Source: Prochlorococcus sp. AG-347-K18
Lineage (GTDB): Bacteria > Cyanobacteriota > Cyanobacteriia > PCC-6307 > Cyanobiaceae
Direction: 5' to 3'
DNA length: 64,000 nucleotides
Assembly (NCBI GenBank): GCA_003281365.1
Contig: QCCF01000004.1
Coordinates: 1 to 64,000 of the forward strand
Shown here: positions 26,246-37,580 of the stretch, piece by piece
Numbering within the stretch: position 1 is the first letter of the stretch
Layout of the letters: the number at the start of each line of letters is the position of its first letter
Program-made: the position numbers and the translations under genes
Notes under the pieces: generated by a model
The model's input: the letters and a program-made list of their open reading frames with translations, nothing else
Databases searched by the model: none
Told to the model about the DNA's origin: nothing

Positions 26246-27016
26246 TCAATAATTTGAAATTTCATCAATTGCTCTTATAGCAGCAGCTGCCGCTTCTTCT
26301 ACATCTCCTTCTTTCCCTGCTAAAGTTAATCTACCAAAAGCGCCAACTGCCTTTACATCTACAACAGTGATATTTGATGCTTTTTCTGCTTCATTAGCTG
26401 CTTTTAAGACATACCCAGCCGGTTCAGTTTCTAATATAAACATGCTCATTCCAGATTGAATCATTGATCCACTTCTGTTTTGTCTATTTATTAAAACGGC
26501 ATGATCTGGAGTAATAGCTCGAATAACTTCTGTCCAACTTGTTGAAGGTTTGGTTCTTTTTCTAACTTCACTTCCAATAGCATCTAGAACAACATCCCCA
26601 GAATGTAAAACAGTACTTTGATCTTTGTGATAAAGAGCAAGAGAACCAAATGCTCTTTCAACAATCATCTGACCAAGTCTTACATTACTAGCTTTTAAGG
26701 CAATATCAGTGACTCTATGCACTGCCATCCCAGGTGAAACTTCCATCCAAAGGCATGAATCTCCAGGTATAGGTAAAAAACCTCTACTAACCGTCCCCAT
26801 ATATGCAGCTAGTTGAGGTTGAAGAGAATCCAAAAAAACATATGTTCTCAACTCAATCTGCTCAACTTGACTTGCTTGTCTGGATACCAAAGACTTTTCT
26901 GAATCAGTTGTAATAAAACAGCTTGCACCACTGGCCTGAGATTGCACCTCAGATCCTGTGACAAGAGAACTACCTTTTTTTCGTTCTCCTCTGTTTAAAC
27001 TAGAAGTTGGTTCCAT
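26246..27016 (-). CDS. csoS1D: Tandem-BMC carboxysome shell protein CsoS1D
   Basis: 256 residues, with two BMC domains fused in tandem after a flexible N-terminal tail of about 50 residues ([15 protein letters not shown]...). The second domain ends [19 protein letters not shown]. CsoS1D trimers stack as double layers with a large gated pore that probably passes RuBP and 3-phosphoglycerate. The size matches the known Prochlorococcus protein. It is on the same strand as the operon but separated from it by rdgB, so it has its own promoter in the 97-base gap before the divergent gene. Confidence 0.93.
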   Translation of the reverse strand: MEPTSSLNRGERKKGSSLVTGSEVQSQASGASCFITTDSEKSLVSRQASQVEQIELRTYVFLDSLQPQLAAYMGTVSRGFLPIPGDSCLWMEVSPGMAVHRVTDIALKASNVRLGQMIVERAFGSLALYHKDQSTVLHSGDVVLDAIGSEVRKRTKPSTSWTEVIRAITPDHAVLINRQNRSGSMIQSGMSMFILETEPAGYVLKAANEAEKASNITVVDVKAVGAFGRLTLAGKEGDVEEAAAAAIRAIDEISNY

Positions 27017-27113
27017 TCACGCGACTATAACGGATAATGGTTCATTTTTTCTATTAAATTTACTTGCATGCTTCCCACAAAACGATAACTTCAAGTAAAA
27101 GATATGCATTTCT

Positions 27114-27482
27114 ATGGGAACTTCTCAAAAAAAAGAACCAAATGTTTCTGGTACTGAAAAAGAATTAACTCCTGATCAAACTCTTGGATTAGTTAGCCTA
27201 AGCTTGATGCAAAAACTATCTCATAAAGACCCATCTTTTAGTTGGTTAGAAGAAGATAAAATTGAAAAAGTAAATCTTAAAAACCTTAGAGATAGATTGG
27301 AGTTAACGCAATTAGCTATAAATACTGGGGCTCCTTTAACCACTTCAGAAGTGACAGCTTTAATTGGGGCAAAGCCGGGGAAATCTAAATTGGAAAGAGC
27401 AGGATTATTAGCAACGAAAATAGCTAGAAATGTGTGGAAGATTTCAAAAACAAGTCAAGGAAATTCCTTCTACAGAAATTAA
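27114..27482 (+). CDS. Conserved-looking protein of unknown function facing csoS1D
   Basis: 122 residues that I do not recognise. The N-terminal 20 residues are polar and disorder-prone (SQKKEPNVSGTEKELTPDQ). Two helices follow (TLGLVSLSLMQKLS and LKNLRDRLELTQLAI). The C-terminal half reads PLTTSEVTALIGAKPGKSK then ERAGLLATKIARNVWKI, reminiscent of a winged or helical DNA-binding element. It is divergent from csoS1D and upstream of chlN (157-base gap). No function is assigned; a regulator linking these clusters is speculation. Confidence 0.6.
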   Translation: MGTSQKKEPNVSGTEKELTPDQTLGLVSLSLMQKLSHKDPSFSWLEEDKIEKVNLKNLRDRLELTQLAINTGAPLTTSEVTALIGAKPGKSKLERAGLLATKIARNVWKISKTSQGNSFYRN

Positions 27483-27615
27483 AATGCGCACCAAAAGTTT
27501 TTTTCATAATTTCCATTTAAGTATTTAAACATTCATATAAGTTTTTTAAATGTGTTCGTTTTGTAAGAGAACTTATTAATTACTTTCTTAAATTAAAAAG
27601 TTTATGCAAGCTTGA

Positions 27616-28896
<1,281 letters not shown>

Positions 28897-28902
28897 AAAA
28901 CT

Positions 28903-30474
28903 ATGGAATTAACTCTATGGACATATGAAGGACCGCCACATGTTGGTGCTATGAGAATTGCATCGTCAATGAAAGATATACATTATGTGCTTCATGCCCC
29001 TCAAGGAGATACATATGCAGATCTTCTTTTTACAATGATTGAAAGAAGAGGGCAAAGGCCCCCAGTTACATATACGACTTTTCAGGCTAGAGATCTAGGA
29101 GGAGATACTGCAGAATTAGTGAAGAAAAATATTAAGGAAGCCGTAGAAAGATTTAAACCAAAAACTCTTTTAGTTGGAGAAAGTTGTACAGCAGAACTTA
29201 TCCAAGACCAACCTGGAGCTCTTGCGAAAGGGATGGGGTTTGATATGCCGATTGTGAATCTTGAATTACCTGCTTATAGCAAGAAAGAAAATTGGGGAGC
29301 CTCAGAAACCTTTTATCAATTAACAAGAACCCTTTTAAAAGATAAAGTAAGTTCTTCAGATAAAATAAGTCCCCTCAGGTGGAAGGAATTAGGTAGGAGA
29401 CCAAAAGTTAATATACTTGGCCCCTCATTACTAGGATTTAGATGCCGAGATGATGTAATCGAAATCCAACGCATACTTTCGGAACAAGGTATAGATACAA
29501 ACGTAGTTGCTCCACTAGGTGCTAGTCCTGATGATATTAAAAGACTAATTGATGCTGAAATAAATATCTGTCTTTATCAAGAAATTGCTGAAGCTTCATG
29601 TGAGTGGCTCAAACGGAACTTTGGAATGGAATATACGAATACTATTCCTATTGGAATAAAAAATACAATTGAATTTATAAATGAAGTTCATGAGAAATTA
29701 GATCTTCCTTTAACGAATAAAGAAGAATTAGAAAATAAATCAAAACTTCCTTGGTACTCAAAATCAGTTGACTCTAATTATCTAACTGGTAAAAGAGTTT
29801 TTATTTTTGGTGATGGAACACATGCAATTGCAGCAGCCAAAATTGCTAAGGAAGAATTAGGTTTTGAAGTAGTGGGTCTTGGAACATACAGCAGGGAGAT
29901 GGCCAGACAAGTAAGAGCTACTGCAAAAGATCTAAATGTAGAAGCTTTGATAACCAACAATTATCTAGAAGTGGAAGATGCCATGAAAAAGGCTGCCCCT
30001 GAACTAGTTTTAGGGACCCAAATGGAAAGGCATAGTGCAAAAAGACTCGGCATTCCATGCTCAGTAATTAGTACTCCAATGCATGTTCAAGATGTTCCTG
30101 CAAGATATAGCCCTCAAATGGGATGGGAAGGAGCAAATGTGATTTTTGATGACTGGGTACATCCCCTAATGATGGGCTTAGAAGAGCATCTTATTGATAT
30201 GTTCAAACATGACTTTGAGTTTGTTGATGGTCATCAAAGCCATTTAGGACATACAGCGACAAACAAAAATAACATATTAAATTCTGACGAGAAAAAAGAA
30301 AAAAATAGTAATGAGGGAATTATCTGGACTGAATCTGGTAGAGCTGAATTAACAAAAGTTCCATTTTTTGTAAGAGGTAAAGTTAAAACAAATACTGAAA
30401 AATACGCAATCTTGAGAGGAATTCCAGAGATAAGCGATGAAACTCTTTATGATGCCAAAGCATATTTCAGTTAA
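28903..30474 (+). CDS. chlB: Light-independent protochlorophyllide reductase subunit B
   Basis: 523 residues, NifK-like partner of ChlN. The N-terminal [19 protein letters not shown], with [17 protein letters not shown] and [20 protein letters not shown], is diagnostic. The C-terminal 60 residues form the small domain that contacts protochlorophyllide. A variable linker rich in Asn/Lys (about 445-470) precedes it. It gives chlorophyll synthesis in darkness. Its product works with ChlL, encoded 189 bases downstream. Confidence 0.97.
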   Translation: MELTLWTYEGPPHVGAMRIASSMKDIHYVLHAPQGDTYADLLFTMIERRGQRPPVTYTTFQARDLGGDTAELVKKNIKEAVERFKPKTLLVGESCTAELIQDQPGALAKGMGFDMPIVNLELPAYSKKENWGASETFYQLTRTLLKDKVSSSDKISPLRWKELGRRPKVNILGPSLLGFRCRDDVIEIQRILSEQGIDTNVVAPLGASPDDIKRLIDAEINICLYQEIAEASCEWLKRNFGMEYTNTIPIGIKNTIEFINEVHEKLDLPLTNKEELENKSKLPWYSKSVDSNYLTGKRVFIFGDGTHAIAAAKIAKEELGFEVVGLGTYSREMARQVRATAKDLNVEALITNNYLEVEDAMKKAAPELVLGTQMERHSAKRLGIPCSVISTPMHVQDVPARYSPQMGWEGANVIFDDWVHPLMMGLEEHLIDMFKHDFEFVDGHQSHLGHTATNKNNILNSDEKKEKNSNEGIIWTESGRAELTKVPFFVRGKVKTNTEKYAILRGIPEISDETLYDAKAYFS

Positions 30475-30663
30475 TTTTTACTAATAAAATATAATTAAGT
30501 CATGAGTATTTTCACTCATAATCTAATAGATTTAATCCTAAAAATTCAGTTATAAGAACATATTTCACACTTTTAATACAATTAAATACATATTTGTTTA
30601 AAAACATATTTCATGTGTATTTGCGCTGCAAGAATATAAATAATAATGTGTTTTAAGCTTTAA
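30475..30663. promoter_or_regulatory. chlB-chlL gap with a hairpin and three ACATATTT copies
   Basis: ATGAGT-ATTTTC-ACTCAT (30502-30519) is a 6-bp hairpin just after chlB and may shape the 3' end. ACATATTT occurs at 30558, 30588 and 30604; two of these lie in the longer exact repeat AACATATTTCA (30557-30567, 30603-30613). The copies lie 50-105 bases before the chlL start, a normal place for an operator, so chlL may have its own regulated promoter. Confidence 0.4.
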
Positions 30664-31551
<888 letters not shown>

Positions 31552-31557
31552 TCTTAA

Positions 31558-32568
31558 TTAATCTAATCCAACTAATTGTTTTGTTAAATCATAAGTTTGT
31601 TGAGAGGTATTTTTATCAATAATTCTTTTTGACAACTTTTGAGAAAAGGCTTTTCTACCAGTTTTTTGACGATTTCCCCAACTCCAATGTACTGATGGTT
31701 TAGCAAATTTTTTATAGGTCGCCACCTGAGCCACCCTCTCTCCTGCTAATCTTTGTGACACATATCCTCTTGTTACAAATTTTTGAAATATCGGGAAAAG
31801 GAATCTAAATAACCAAGGCGTATCTCTAAATAGTTTAGTATCAGCAACACATCCAGGATATAGAGAATTTATAATAATTTTCCCTGAAGGGTATCTTTTT
31901 GATAATTCTTGAACAGTCACCATATTACATAATTTACTATCCTTGTACGCCTTGCCAGGTTTGAATTTCTTTCCATTAGCCATACTTATTGGAGATAAAA
32001 AACCATTTTTAAATCCAGATAAATCCCCTAGATCAGCTGGGGCAGGGATAGGAATTCTACCTCCAAGCTCTGAATAATTGGCTGTAACGGTACCTAATAT
32101 TGTAATCCTTGGCTTGAATGCAGTAGATTTACCATTTAAGAAAATTTCTCTTTCCGAAGATAAAATATTTTCAATAAGGAGGTTTATCATAAGAAAATGC
32201 CCAAAATGATTAACTGCCATTGAGTTTTCAAAACCCTGAGGAGATCTTTCAGGTCTCTTAAGTCTTGGCTTATAAACTGCTGCATTACAAATAAGTGAAT
32301 TTATTGGTTTATCAAATCTTTCCATTATTTCAATACAACCTTTTCTCACATCATCCAAGTTAGAGAGATCTATTTCTATAAAGTGCACATTTTTAATTTC
32401 CTCTTTAGTCAAGAATTCCTCAGCTATTGTTATCGCTCTCTTATTTGATCGATTAACTGCTATAACTTCCCAGCCAAATCTTAAAAGAGGTTTTAATGAA
32501 TTTAATCCAACCCCTGAAGTTGTTCCTGTTATTAGAACTAGACCTTTAATGTTCTGACTCACAAGCAA
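31558..32568 (-). CDS. por: Light-dependent protochlorophyllide oxidoreductase
   Basis: 336 residues of the short-chain dehydrogenase fold. Motifs are VLITGTTSGVGLNSLKPL (NADPH), LICNAAVYKPR, and the catalytic pair in KAYKDSKLCNM (YxxxK). LPOR-specific features are the Pro/Gly-rich RIPIPAPADLGDLSGF insert and the C-terminal VHWSWGNRQ. It reduces protochlorophyllide with light and NADPH. Placement next to chlL gives both routes to chlorophyllide in one locus. Confidence 0.97.
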   Translation of the reverse strand: MLVSQNIKGLVLITGTTSGVGLNSLKPLLRFGWEVIAVNRSNKRAITIAEEFLTKEEIKNVHFIEIDLSNLDDVRKGCIEIMERFDKPINSLICNAAVYKPRLKRPERSPQGFENSMAVNHFGHFLMINLLIENILSSEREIFLNGKSTAFKPRITILGTVTANYSELGGRIPIPAPADLGDLSGFKNGFLSPISMANGKKFKPGKAYKDSKLCNMVTVQELSKRYPSGKIIINSLYPGCVADTKLFRDTPWLFRFLFPIFQKFVTRGYVSQRLAGERVAQVATYKKFAKPSVHWSWGNRQKTGRKAFSQKLSKRIIDKNTSQQTYDLTKQLVGLD

Positions 32569-32614
32569 AAAATTTAATAGGACAATAATAAGAAATGATT
32601 CAAGATAATCCTTA

Positions 32615-32962
32615 TCAACGCCATATTACTCTGATAATGTCCCTAGAAATAATTTGATCTTGATCCTTCATAAATCTTTGCTCACCTTCAGCAGAAAATA
32701 AATCATCAAACCTACTTGTTAAAATATTAAATCGATATTTTTCGTATGAAAATGAGTTCTGAATTTCTCTTAGTCTGGCTAATCTTACTTTAGAACTATA
32801 TCCAAGTTTAATTAAGCTTATTAGTGCTAAAAGGGAAAAGCAAATTTTTATAATCAAAAATACTAAAGACACAAAGTTTTCCTGTTTCTGTTGCTTTCTT
32901 TTAAATCCAGAACCAAGATTTTTTTTATAAAAATTACTATTTTTATAAGAAGGTTTTGTCAA
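32615..32962 (-). CDS. Small single-pass membrane protein of unknown function
   Basis: 115 residues. A Lys/Asn/Gln-rich N terminus (about 1-28) precedes one membrane helix (FVSLVFLIIKICFSLLALIS, about 29-50). A charged, probably helical tail follows: RLARLREIQNSFSYEKYRF. The layout, a short basic cytoplasmic side plus a helical tail, suggests a membrane-anchored adaptor. It is just upstream of por on the same strand (46 bases) and downstream of psaM, so a photosynthesis-related role is possible but unproven. Confidence 0.6.
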   Translation of the reverse strand: MTKPSYKNSNFYKKNLGSGFKRKQQKQENFVSLVFLIIKICFSLLALISLIKLGYSSKVRLARLREIQNSFSYEKYRFNILTSRFDDLFSAEGEQRFMKDQDQIISRDIIRVIWR

Positions 32963-33045
32963 TTTTTGTTATGGGTAATTCACTGAATAAGTCAATGAAG
33001 TCTCACTATATTATTACCTTAAAAATATTTATTTTCTAATAAATT

Positions 33046-33150
33046 TCAGTTTCTACCTAAACTAATTCCCAACCTAAGTGCTAAAACTCCAGCATGTATA
33101 ACTACTATGAGACTTAGTGCAATTAAATTTATCGTTTGAGTTGGCTCCAT
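33046..33150 (-). CDS. psaM: Photosystem I reaction centre subunit XII (PsaM)
   Basis: A 34-codon gene, too short for usual gene finders. It encodes [14 protein letters not shown] followed by a hydrophobic helix and ending [14 protein letters not shown]. This is the single-helix PsaM of cyanobacterial photosystem I, which sits near the trimer interface. The start is ATG at 33150 and the stop is TGA at 33046-33048. The 137 bases upstream are AT-rich with no obvious promoter match. The next reverse-strand gene starts 83 bases downstream. Confidence 0.95.
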   Translation of the reverse strand: MEPTQTINLIALSLIVVIHAGVLALRLGISLGRN

Positions 33151-33287
33151 GGTAAAAAAAATATTTCCTATATTCTCTACCCAAAAGAGTGCATTTGACA
33201 CACTATTACAAAATGATGTTACGTAATTAATAAATTGAAAGAAAAAATTTATTAAAAATTATTATAAATACATCTGCGAAGTTAATT

Positions 33288-34007
33288 TTGGGAATAGAAA
33301 ATCAAGCCTTAATTTATTCGACAAATAATTTATCTGGAACTGATCAAATGGCTTTAGATTTAAATTCTTTAGATCAAACTATTTTAAATCCTGAAATAAT
33401 TCTCACTTTGAGGTTCTACTATTGGAGTGGGGATTGGCTTTCAATTGGCTATCACCAAAAGGAAATTCCTATTCATTGGGAAAAATTATTATCAAGTGGA
33501 GAGATTAATATTGTTAGACGACCGTCTGGAGGAGGAGCCGTTTTACATTCAGGGGGCATAACATATGCATTAACTTTTAAAAAAACATACTATAAATACC
33601 TAAGTTATGAAATGGTTAATAATTGGTTAATTAGGAGTTTTAGAGAATTAGGTCTAAATTTACAAAATGGCAATTTACGAAAATCACAAATCAAAACAAA
33701 TTGTTTTGGTACTTCATTAATTTCTGACTTAATTGATCAGGATGGGTTTAAGAGGATAGGGAGTGCTCAATATCGTAAAAAAGGTGCGTTCCTTCAACAT
33801 GGAGAGATTCAAACAAATCCTTCAAAAGATTTATGGTTCAAATTATTCAAAGAAGAAGCCCCCCCAAAAATAAATCTAGCCCTCACAAATGATGAAATAG
33901 TTCAACATTTAAGAAATTCATTCCTTAAGAATAAAAAAAATATTAAATTCAAAAATATTGCAATAAATAATAAAATATTAAAAAACTTCCATTACTCTAA
34001 TTCTTAA
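33288..34007 (+). CDS. Lipoate-protein ligase A / LipM-like protein
   Basis: 239 residues of the biotin/lipoate ligase fold: GTDQMALDLNSLDQ near the N terminus, IVRRPSGGGAVLHSGGITYA (the RRxxGGGxVxH substrate loop) and KRIGSAQYRKKGAFLQHGEI with the catalytic Lys. It attaches or transfers lipoyl or octanoyl groups to E2/GcvH domains. Whether it is a salvage ligase or an octanoyl transferase cannot be judged. The TTG start is required to include the first strand; no ATG precedes residue 20. Its end overlaps the convergent protease gene by four bases. Confidence 0.8.
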   Translation: MGIENQALIYSTNNLSGTDQMALDLNSLDQTILNPEIILTLRFYYWSGDWLSIGYHQKEIPIHWEKLLSSGEINIVRRPSGGGAVLHSGGITYALTFKKTYYKYLSYEMVNNWLIRSFRELGLNLQNGNLRKSQIKTNCFGTSLISDLIDQDGFKRIGSAQYRKKGAFLQHGEIQTNPSKDLWFKLFKEEAPPKINLALTNDEIVQHLRNSFLKNKKNIKFKNIAINNKILKNFHYSNS

Positions 34008-35227
34008 AGATCTCCTTTCTGCTTCATTGAATTTATTATTCGTGGTAATTCAATTCCTAAGGGATACTTATTTTTATAATTGAATTTATTGAGAATCTCA
34101 GAAGGTAAATTAAACCCTAATTTATTCAATACAAAGTTTCCAATTTTAGACCTATCAATAATACCTAATGGAATTTCTGCAGGATTGAGAACTAATACAA
34201 AACCTTCACTCGTTTTTTCAATTTCTTCTATAGTTTTCCATAATTTATCTTCAATATGTACACTTACAAAATTATCGATTGGTTTCTTACAGTCTCCAAC
34301 AAAATTCCGTTCCCATTTTTTCATGGAGACAGTTTTTAAAATATCCTCATCAACAAAACCAGTCCATCTTCCATTATTCGTAACAAAAAAATATTTATCT
34401 GATGCATCCTTTTTATTCTTTTTTAATGAATTTAATTTTGTAAAATTAGAATCAAATTCAATTTTCCTCAGAGGCTTTAATTTAAGATCAGAAACTTTAC
34501 TAAATTTAAGGATGTTTTCAATTTTTAAAAATTGACTTTCTGACTTTGAAGAATTTACTCCAAACAAACCTAAAATAGAAAGAATAAAACCATAGTAAAA
34601 GTTAAATCTAAATAAACAAATTATCCCCAAAATGAAAGCTAAAAAAGATAAAGATAAATTTACTTTATTGAGAAAATTTCTTCCTTTGTTTTTACTCCCT
34701 GAGAAATACCAGATAATACTTTTTAATAAATTTCCCCCATCTAAAGAACCAATTGGGATCAAATTTAAGAAGCCTAATAATAAATTTAATATGCCTACTC
34801 TAGAAATTATATTTATGTATATAAGTTCTTGTGATGCACTGTAATTACTAATTAAAAGTAGGATAGATGCAGTAGCAAAACATAATAGGGGTCTAACAAT
34901 TGCAATTTTTATATTACCTAGAGCAGTTTGACAATACTTATCTATTTGCAAAATTGCTCCTAGGAAATAAAAAGTAATTTTTTTTATTTTTACCCCCTGA
35001 TTAATGGAAACAAAAGTATGTAAAACCTCATGAGAAATAATTGATGTCAACAGGAAAAAAGAACTTAAAAAGCCTATAATCCAAGCTTCTTTGGTATTGT
35101 AGATATCACCTGAAGTTAAATTAACCTGATTACTTATACTCCATGAGAATAAAAAAAGAATCGCAAACCAATAAGGATGAATTTTGAAGGGAATTCCCCA
35201 TATTCTAAAAATTTGCCAACTTCTCAA
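34004..35227 (-). CDS. Site-2 protease family (M50) membrane metalloprotease with CBS-like region
   Basis: 407 residues. The zinc motif is HEVLH in IISHEVLHTFVSINQG, and the third ligand Asp is in LIPIGSLDGGNLLKSI. About five or six membrane helices lie in residues 12-220. The C-terminal 180 residues are soluble and resemble a pair of CBS modules (FVTNNGRWTGFVDEDILKT; EIPLGIIDRSKI). These intramembrane proteases cleave membrane-bound anti-sigma or stress factors. The substrate is unknown. Confidence 0.85.
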   Translation of the reverse strand: MRSWQIFRIWGIPFKIHPYWFAILFLFSWSISNQVNLTSGDIYNTKEAWIIGFLSSFFLLTSIISHEVLHTFVSINQGVKIKKITFYFLGAILQIDKYCQTALGNIKIAIVRPLLCFATASILLLISNYSASQELIYINIISRVGILNLLLGFLNLIPIGSLDGGNLLKSIIWYFSGSKNKGRNFLNKVNLSLSFLAFILGIICLFRFNFYYGFILSILGLFGVNSSKSESQFLKIENILKFSKVSDLKLKPLRKIEFDSNFTKLNSLKKNKKDASDKYFFVTNNGRWTGFVDEDILKTVSMKKWERNFVGDCKKPIDNFVSVHIEDKLWKTIEEIEKTSEGFVLVLNPAEIPLGIIDRSKIGNFVLNKLGFNLPSEILNKFNYKNKYPLGIELPRIINSMKQKGDL

Positions 35228-35282
35228 AAATAATCTCCGCTATATTTAACAATAATATTAATTTTACATAAAGGATATTAAT

Positions 35283-35939
35283 ATGCCCAAGACTAATACT
35301 TTGGTTAAAATTTGTGGAATAACCTCAGAAGGACAAGCTCTTCAAATAGCAAAATTAGGAGTGCATGCTATAGGCATTATTTCGGTGAAAGAGTCACCAA
35401 GATATATATCAACTGAAATTAAGAAAAAAATTTTTAAATCCTTAGAAAGGGCTTATCCAAAAATTGAAAGGGTATCAGTTGTGCAAAATTGTCCAATAGA
35501 TTTAATTATTAAAAATTCCTTAGGAAACACAAGTGAAACTATTATTCAATTACATGGAGATGAAGATATTGATTACTGCAAAAAAATAAGGGAAAAAATT
35601 CCGCATATTGGTCTTTGGAAGGCTTTCAGAATAAAAACGGAAAAAGATTTAGATAATATAAAACCTTTTGAAGATTTTGTAGATGCCATATTACTTGATT
35701 CTTGGAATAAGGAAACTTATGGAGGTTCAGGTAAAAAAATAAAATCTACTTACCTAAAGAATCTAGAATTTAGCAAACCTTGGTGGTTAGCAGGTGGCAT
35801 ATCAATTGAATGGATTGATGAAATTTTAACAGACATTAAACCAGATGGTTTAGATATTTCTAGCAGTATTGAGATATCTCCAGGTTGCAAAGATATAGAA
35901 AAAACGGAGGCTCTAATTCGGTTCTTGAAAATGAGTTAG
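35283..35939 (+). CDS. trpF: Phosphoribosylanthranilate isomerase
   Basis: 218 residues, TIM barrel for the third step of tryptophan synthesis. The catalytic Cys is in VKICGITSEGQA and the Asp in AILLDSWNKETYGGSGKK. The phosphate loop is WWLAGGISIEW, and LDISSSIEISPGCKD closes the barrel. Its 3' end overlaps the convergent folE by four bases. trpA is elsewhere in this window, so tryptophan genes are scattered. Confidence 0.94.
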   Translation: MPKTNTLVKICGITSEGQALQIAKLGVHAIGIISVKESPRYISTEIKKKIFKSLERAYPKIERVSVVQNCPIDLIIKNSLGNTSETIIQLHGDEDIDYCKKIREKIPHIGLWKAFRIKTEKDLDNIKPFEDFVDAILLDSWNKETYGGSGKKIKSTYLKNLEFSKPWWLAGGISIEWIDEILTDIKPDGLDISSSIEISPGCKDIEKTEALIRFLKMS

Positions 35940-36676
35940 TATTTATTAGTAGCGGATTGTTGTTTTACAAGCTCAAAAAATTCTTGTTTTAAACTTAAAT
36001 CATGTCTAAAATCTCCTCTTACCACAGAATTAATCATACTTGTATTAGGTTCTTTAACTCCCCTCCATTTCATACAATAATGCTGAGCCTTTACGATGAT
36101 GCCTAGACCTTTTGGTTCACATAATTTTTCAATTTCATCTGCAAGAATCATTACAGCTTCTTCCTGAATGTGAGGTCTTGAAAAAACCCAATCAGCTACT
36201 CTCGCAAATTTTGAAAGTCCTATCACTTTGTTCCCAGGTTTAATACCTATCCAACAGTCTCCTAGAATTGGTACTAAATGATGTGAACAAGAAGATCTTA
36301 CGGAAATAGGCCCAACCGTATAAATCTCATCAAGGTTCTTATCATTCGGGAAACTTGTAACTTTTGGTTGCTCATGATATCTCCCCTTAAAAACTTCATT
36401 TAAATACATTTTGGAGACTCTTTCAGCTGTCTCCTGAGTATTATGGTCATTTTCAACGTCAATTACAAGAGACTTAAGCAAGTCTTTGACCCTTGAAGCA
36501 ACTTCTTTTTCTAAAATTTCTAGTTCACCGGGATTTATAAAATCTGAGATATTATCATTAGCACTAAATCTTCTACCGGAATTCTTAATTCTGTCTCTAA
36601 TAATTTCAGAGATTAATTTATTAGTAATCTGGTCGTCAAAGTTTCTAATATTATCGTTGGGTAATGTAGAGGTCAT
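35936..36676 (-). CDS. folE: GTP cyclohydrolase I
   Basis: 246 residues, catalysing the first step of tetrahydrofolate and pterin synthesis. Zinc ligands are in SVRSSCSHHLVPILGDC (Cys, His) and QHYCMKWRGV (Cys). GLSKFARVADWVFSRPHIQEEA is the family signature. The first 50 residues are a variable extension. Reverse-strand transcription probably begins at the TATAAT at 36745. With queD it supplies pterin-like precursors. Confidence 0.95.
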   Translation of the reverse strand: MTSTLPNDNIRNFDDQITNKLISEIIRDRIKNSGRRFSANDNISDFINPGELEILEKEVASRVKDLLKSLVIDVENDHNTQETAERVSKMYLNEVFKGRYHEQPKVTSFPNDKNLDEIYTVGPISVRSSCSHHLVPILGDCWIGIKPGNKVIGLSKFARVADWVFSRPHIQEEAVMILADEIEKLCEPKGLGIIVKAQHYCMKWRGVKEPNTSMINSVVRGDFRHDLSLKQEFFELVKQQSATNKY

Positions 36677-36744
36677 AAAATTCTAAACAGAAAATTGTAT
36701 GTGACTTAATTAACTGTATCTTCTGGAAGCATAATTACCTGTAC

Positions 36745-36750
36745 ATTATA
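36745..36750 (-). promoter_or_regulatory. Candidate -10 box of folE
   Basis: The reverse strand reads TGATATAATGTACAGG, with a consensus TATAAT 69 bases upstream of the folE ATG. No -35 consensus is evident. The leader would be about 60 bases. The rest of the 154-base gap contains nothing else I can support. Confidence 0.45.
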
Positions 36751-36830
36751 TCACATTCTCTTGTTGAATCGGGTTCGAGTAGTCCTAAAAAAAATCACTT
36801 TTATAGAATTTAATAAGAGAAACAAATTAT

Positions 36831-37580
36831 TTAAAAAGCTCCTCTAGAAGGCATTAAAGTTAAGTCTTCTATCAATTGTGATTCAGGTTTTTGAGCCATA
36901 TAAAGAATAGTATCTGATACCTCGCTTGAGGAAAGCATAGAAGTTCTATCAAAATCAGAATTGATTGATTCTGAATCCCAAAGAGGAGTATTTACAGAGC
37001 CAAGAGTTATTGTACATGCTCTTATTGAATTAGATCTTTCCTCCTCCCTCAAACATTTAGTAAACATAGCTAGTGCAGATTTTGAAATGCAATATGCTCC
37101 CCATTGAGGGAATGCCTTATAAGAAGCATGGCTACTAACATTAATGACTAAACCTCCATTTCTCCTCATTTGAGGAACAATTGAACTACAAATTTGAAAA
37201 ACACTTGTGAGGTTTATCTGCATAGTTTGCTCCCAATGTCCCAAATCCATTTCAACTAAGGAGCCATTAAATGCACAACCGGCGTTATTTATCAAAACTG
37301 AAGGGCACCCATATTTCTCAATTGCTTTTTTAACACATTTCTCTATCTCTAGAGGATTAGATAAATCACACTTAACTAGGCTAATTTTTGATTTAGTAGA
37401 CAGTAGCTCACTCTTTAGTTTCTCCAATAAATCCATGCTCCTAGAAAGTAAAATTAAATCCCAGCCAGCATTAGCAAAAGTAATTGCGGTAGATCTACCA
37501 ATACCTTTCGTAGCACCTGTTATAAAAGCTAATTTCAATTTATTCAGTTTTTTGGGAGATTTCGCTATAGATCTCTTCAA
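36831..37580 (-). CDS. Short-chain dehydrogenase/reductase
   Basis: 249 residues if begun at the ATG at 37580, which overlaps accA by 41 bases. A TTG at 37538, just after the accA stop, is an alternative. The cofactor loop is [18 protein letters not shown] is in [11 protein letters not shown], and the catalytic residues are VSSHASY and YCISK. The oxidoreductase substrate is unknown. It is in a unit with accA and aar, so fatty-acid or fatty-aldehyde chemistry is plausible, but FabG-like specificity cannot be shown. Confidence 0.85.
   Translation of the reverse strand: MKRSIAKSPKKLNKLKLAFITGATKGIGRSTAITFANAGWDLILLSRSMDLLEKLKSELLSTKSKISLVKCDLSNPLEIEKCVKKAIEKYGCPSVLINNAGCAFNGSLVEMDLGHWEQTMQINLTSVFQICSSIVPQMRRNGGLVINVSSHASYKAFPQWGAYCISKSALAMFTKCLREEERSNSIRACTITLGSVNTPLWDSESINSDFDRTSMLSSSEVSDTILYMAQKPESQLIEDLTLMPSRGAF

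Noticed and set aside
34080..34844. Forward open frames opposite the site-2 protease
   Set aside because: They are antisense shadows of a membrane-protein gene; the reverse frame has the HExxH and LDG motifs.
36770..36790. T-arm-like string GGGTTCGAGTAGTCC suggesting a tRNA remnant
   Set aside because: The stem does not pair around TTCGAGT and no acceptor or anticodon arm can be drawn upstream.
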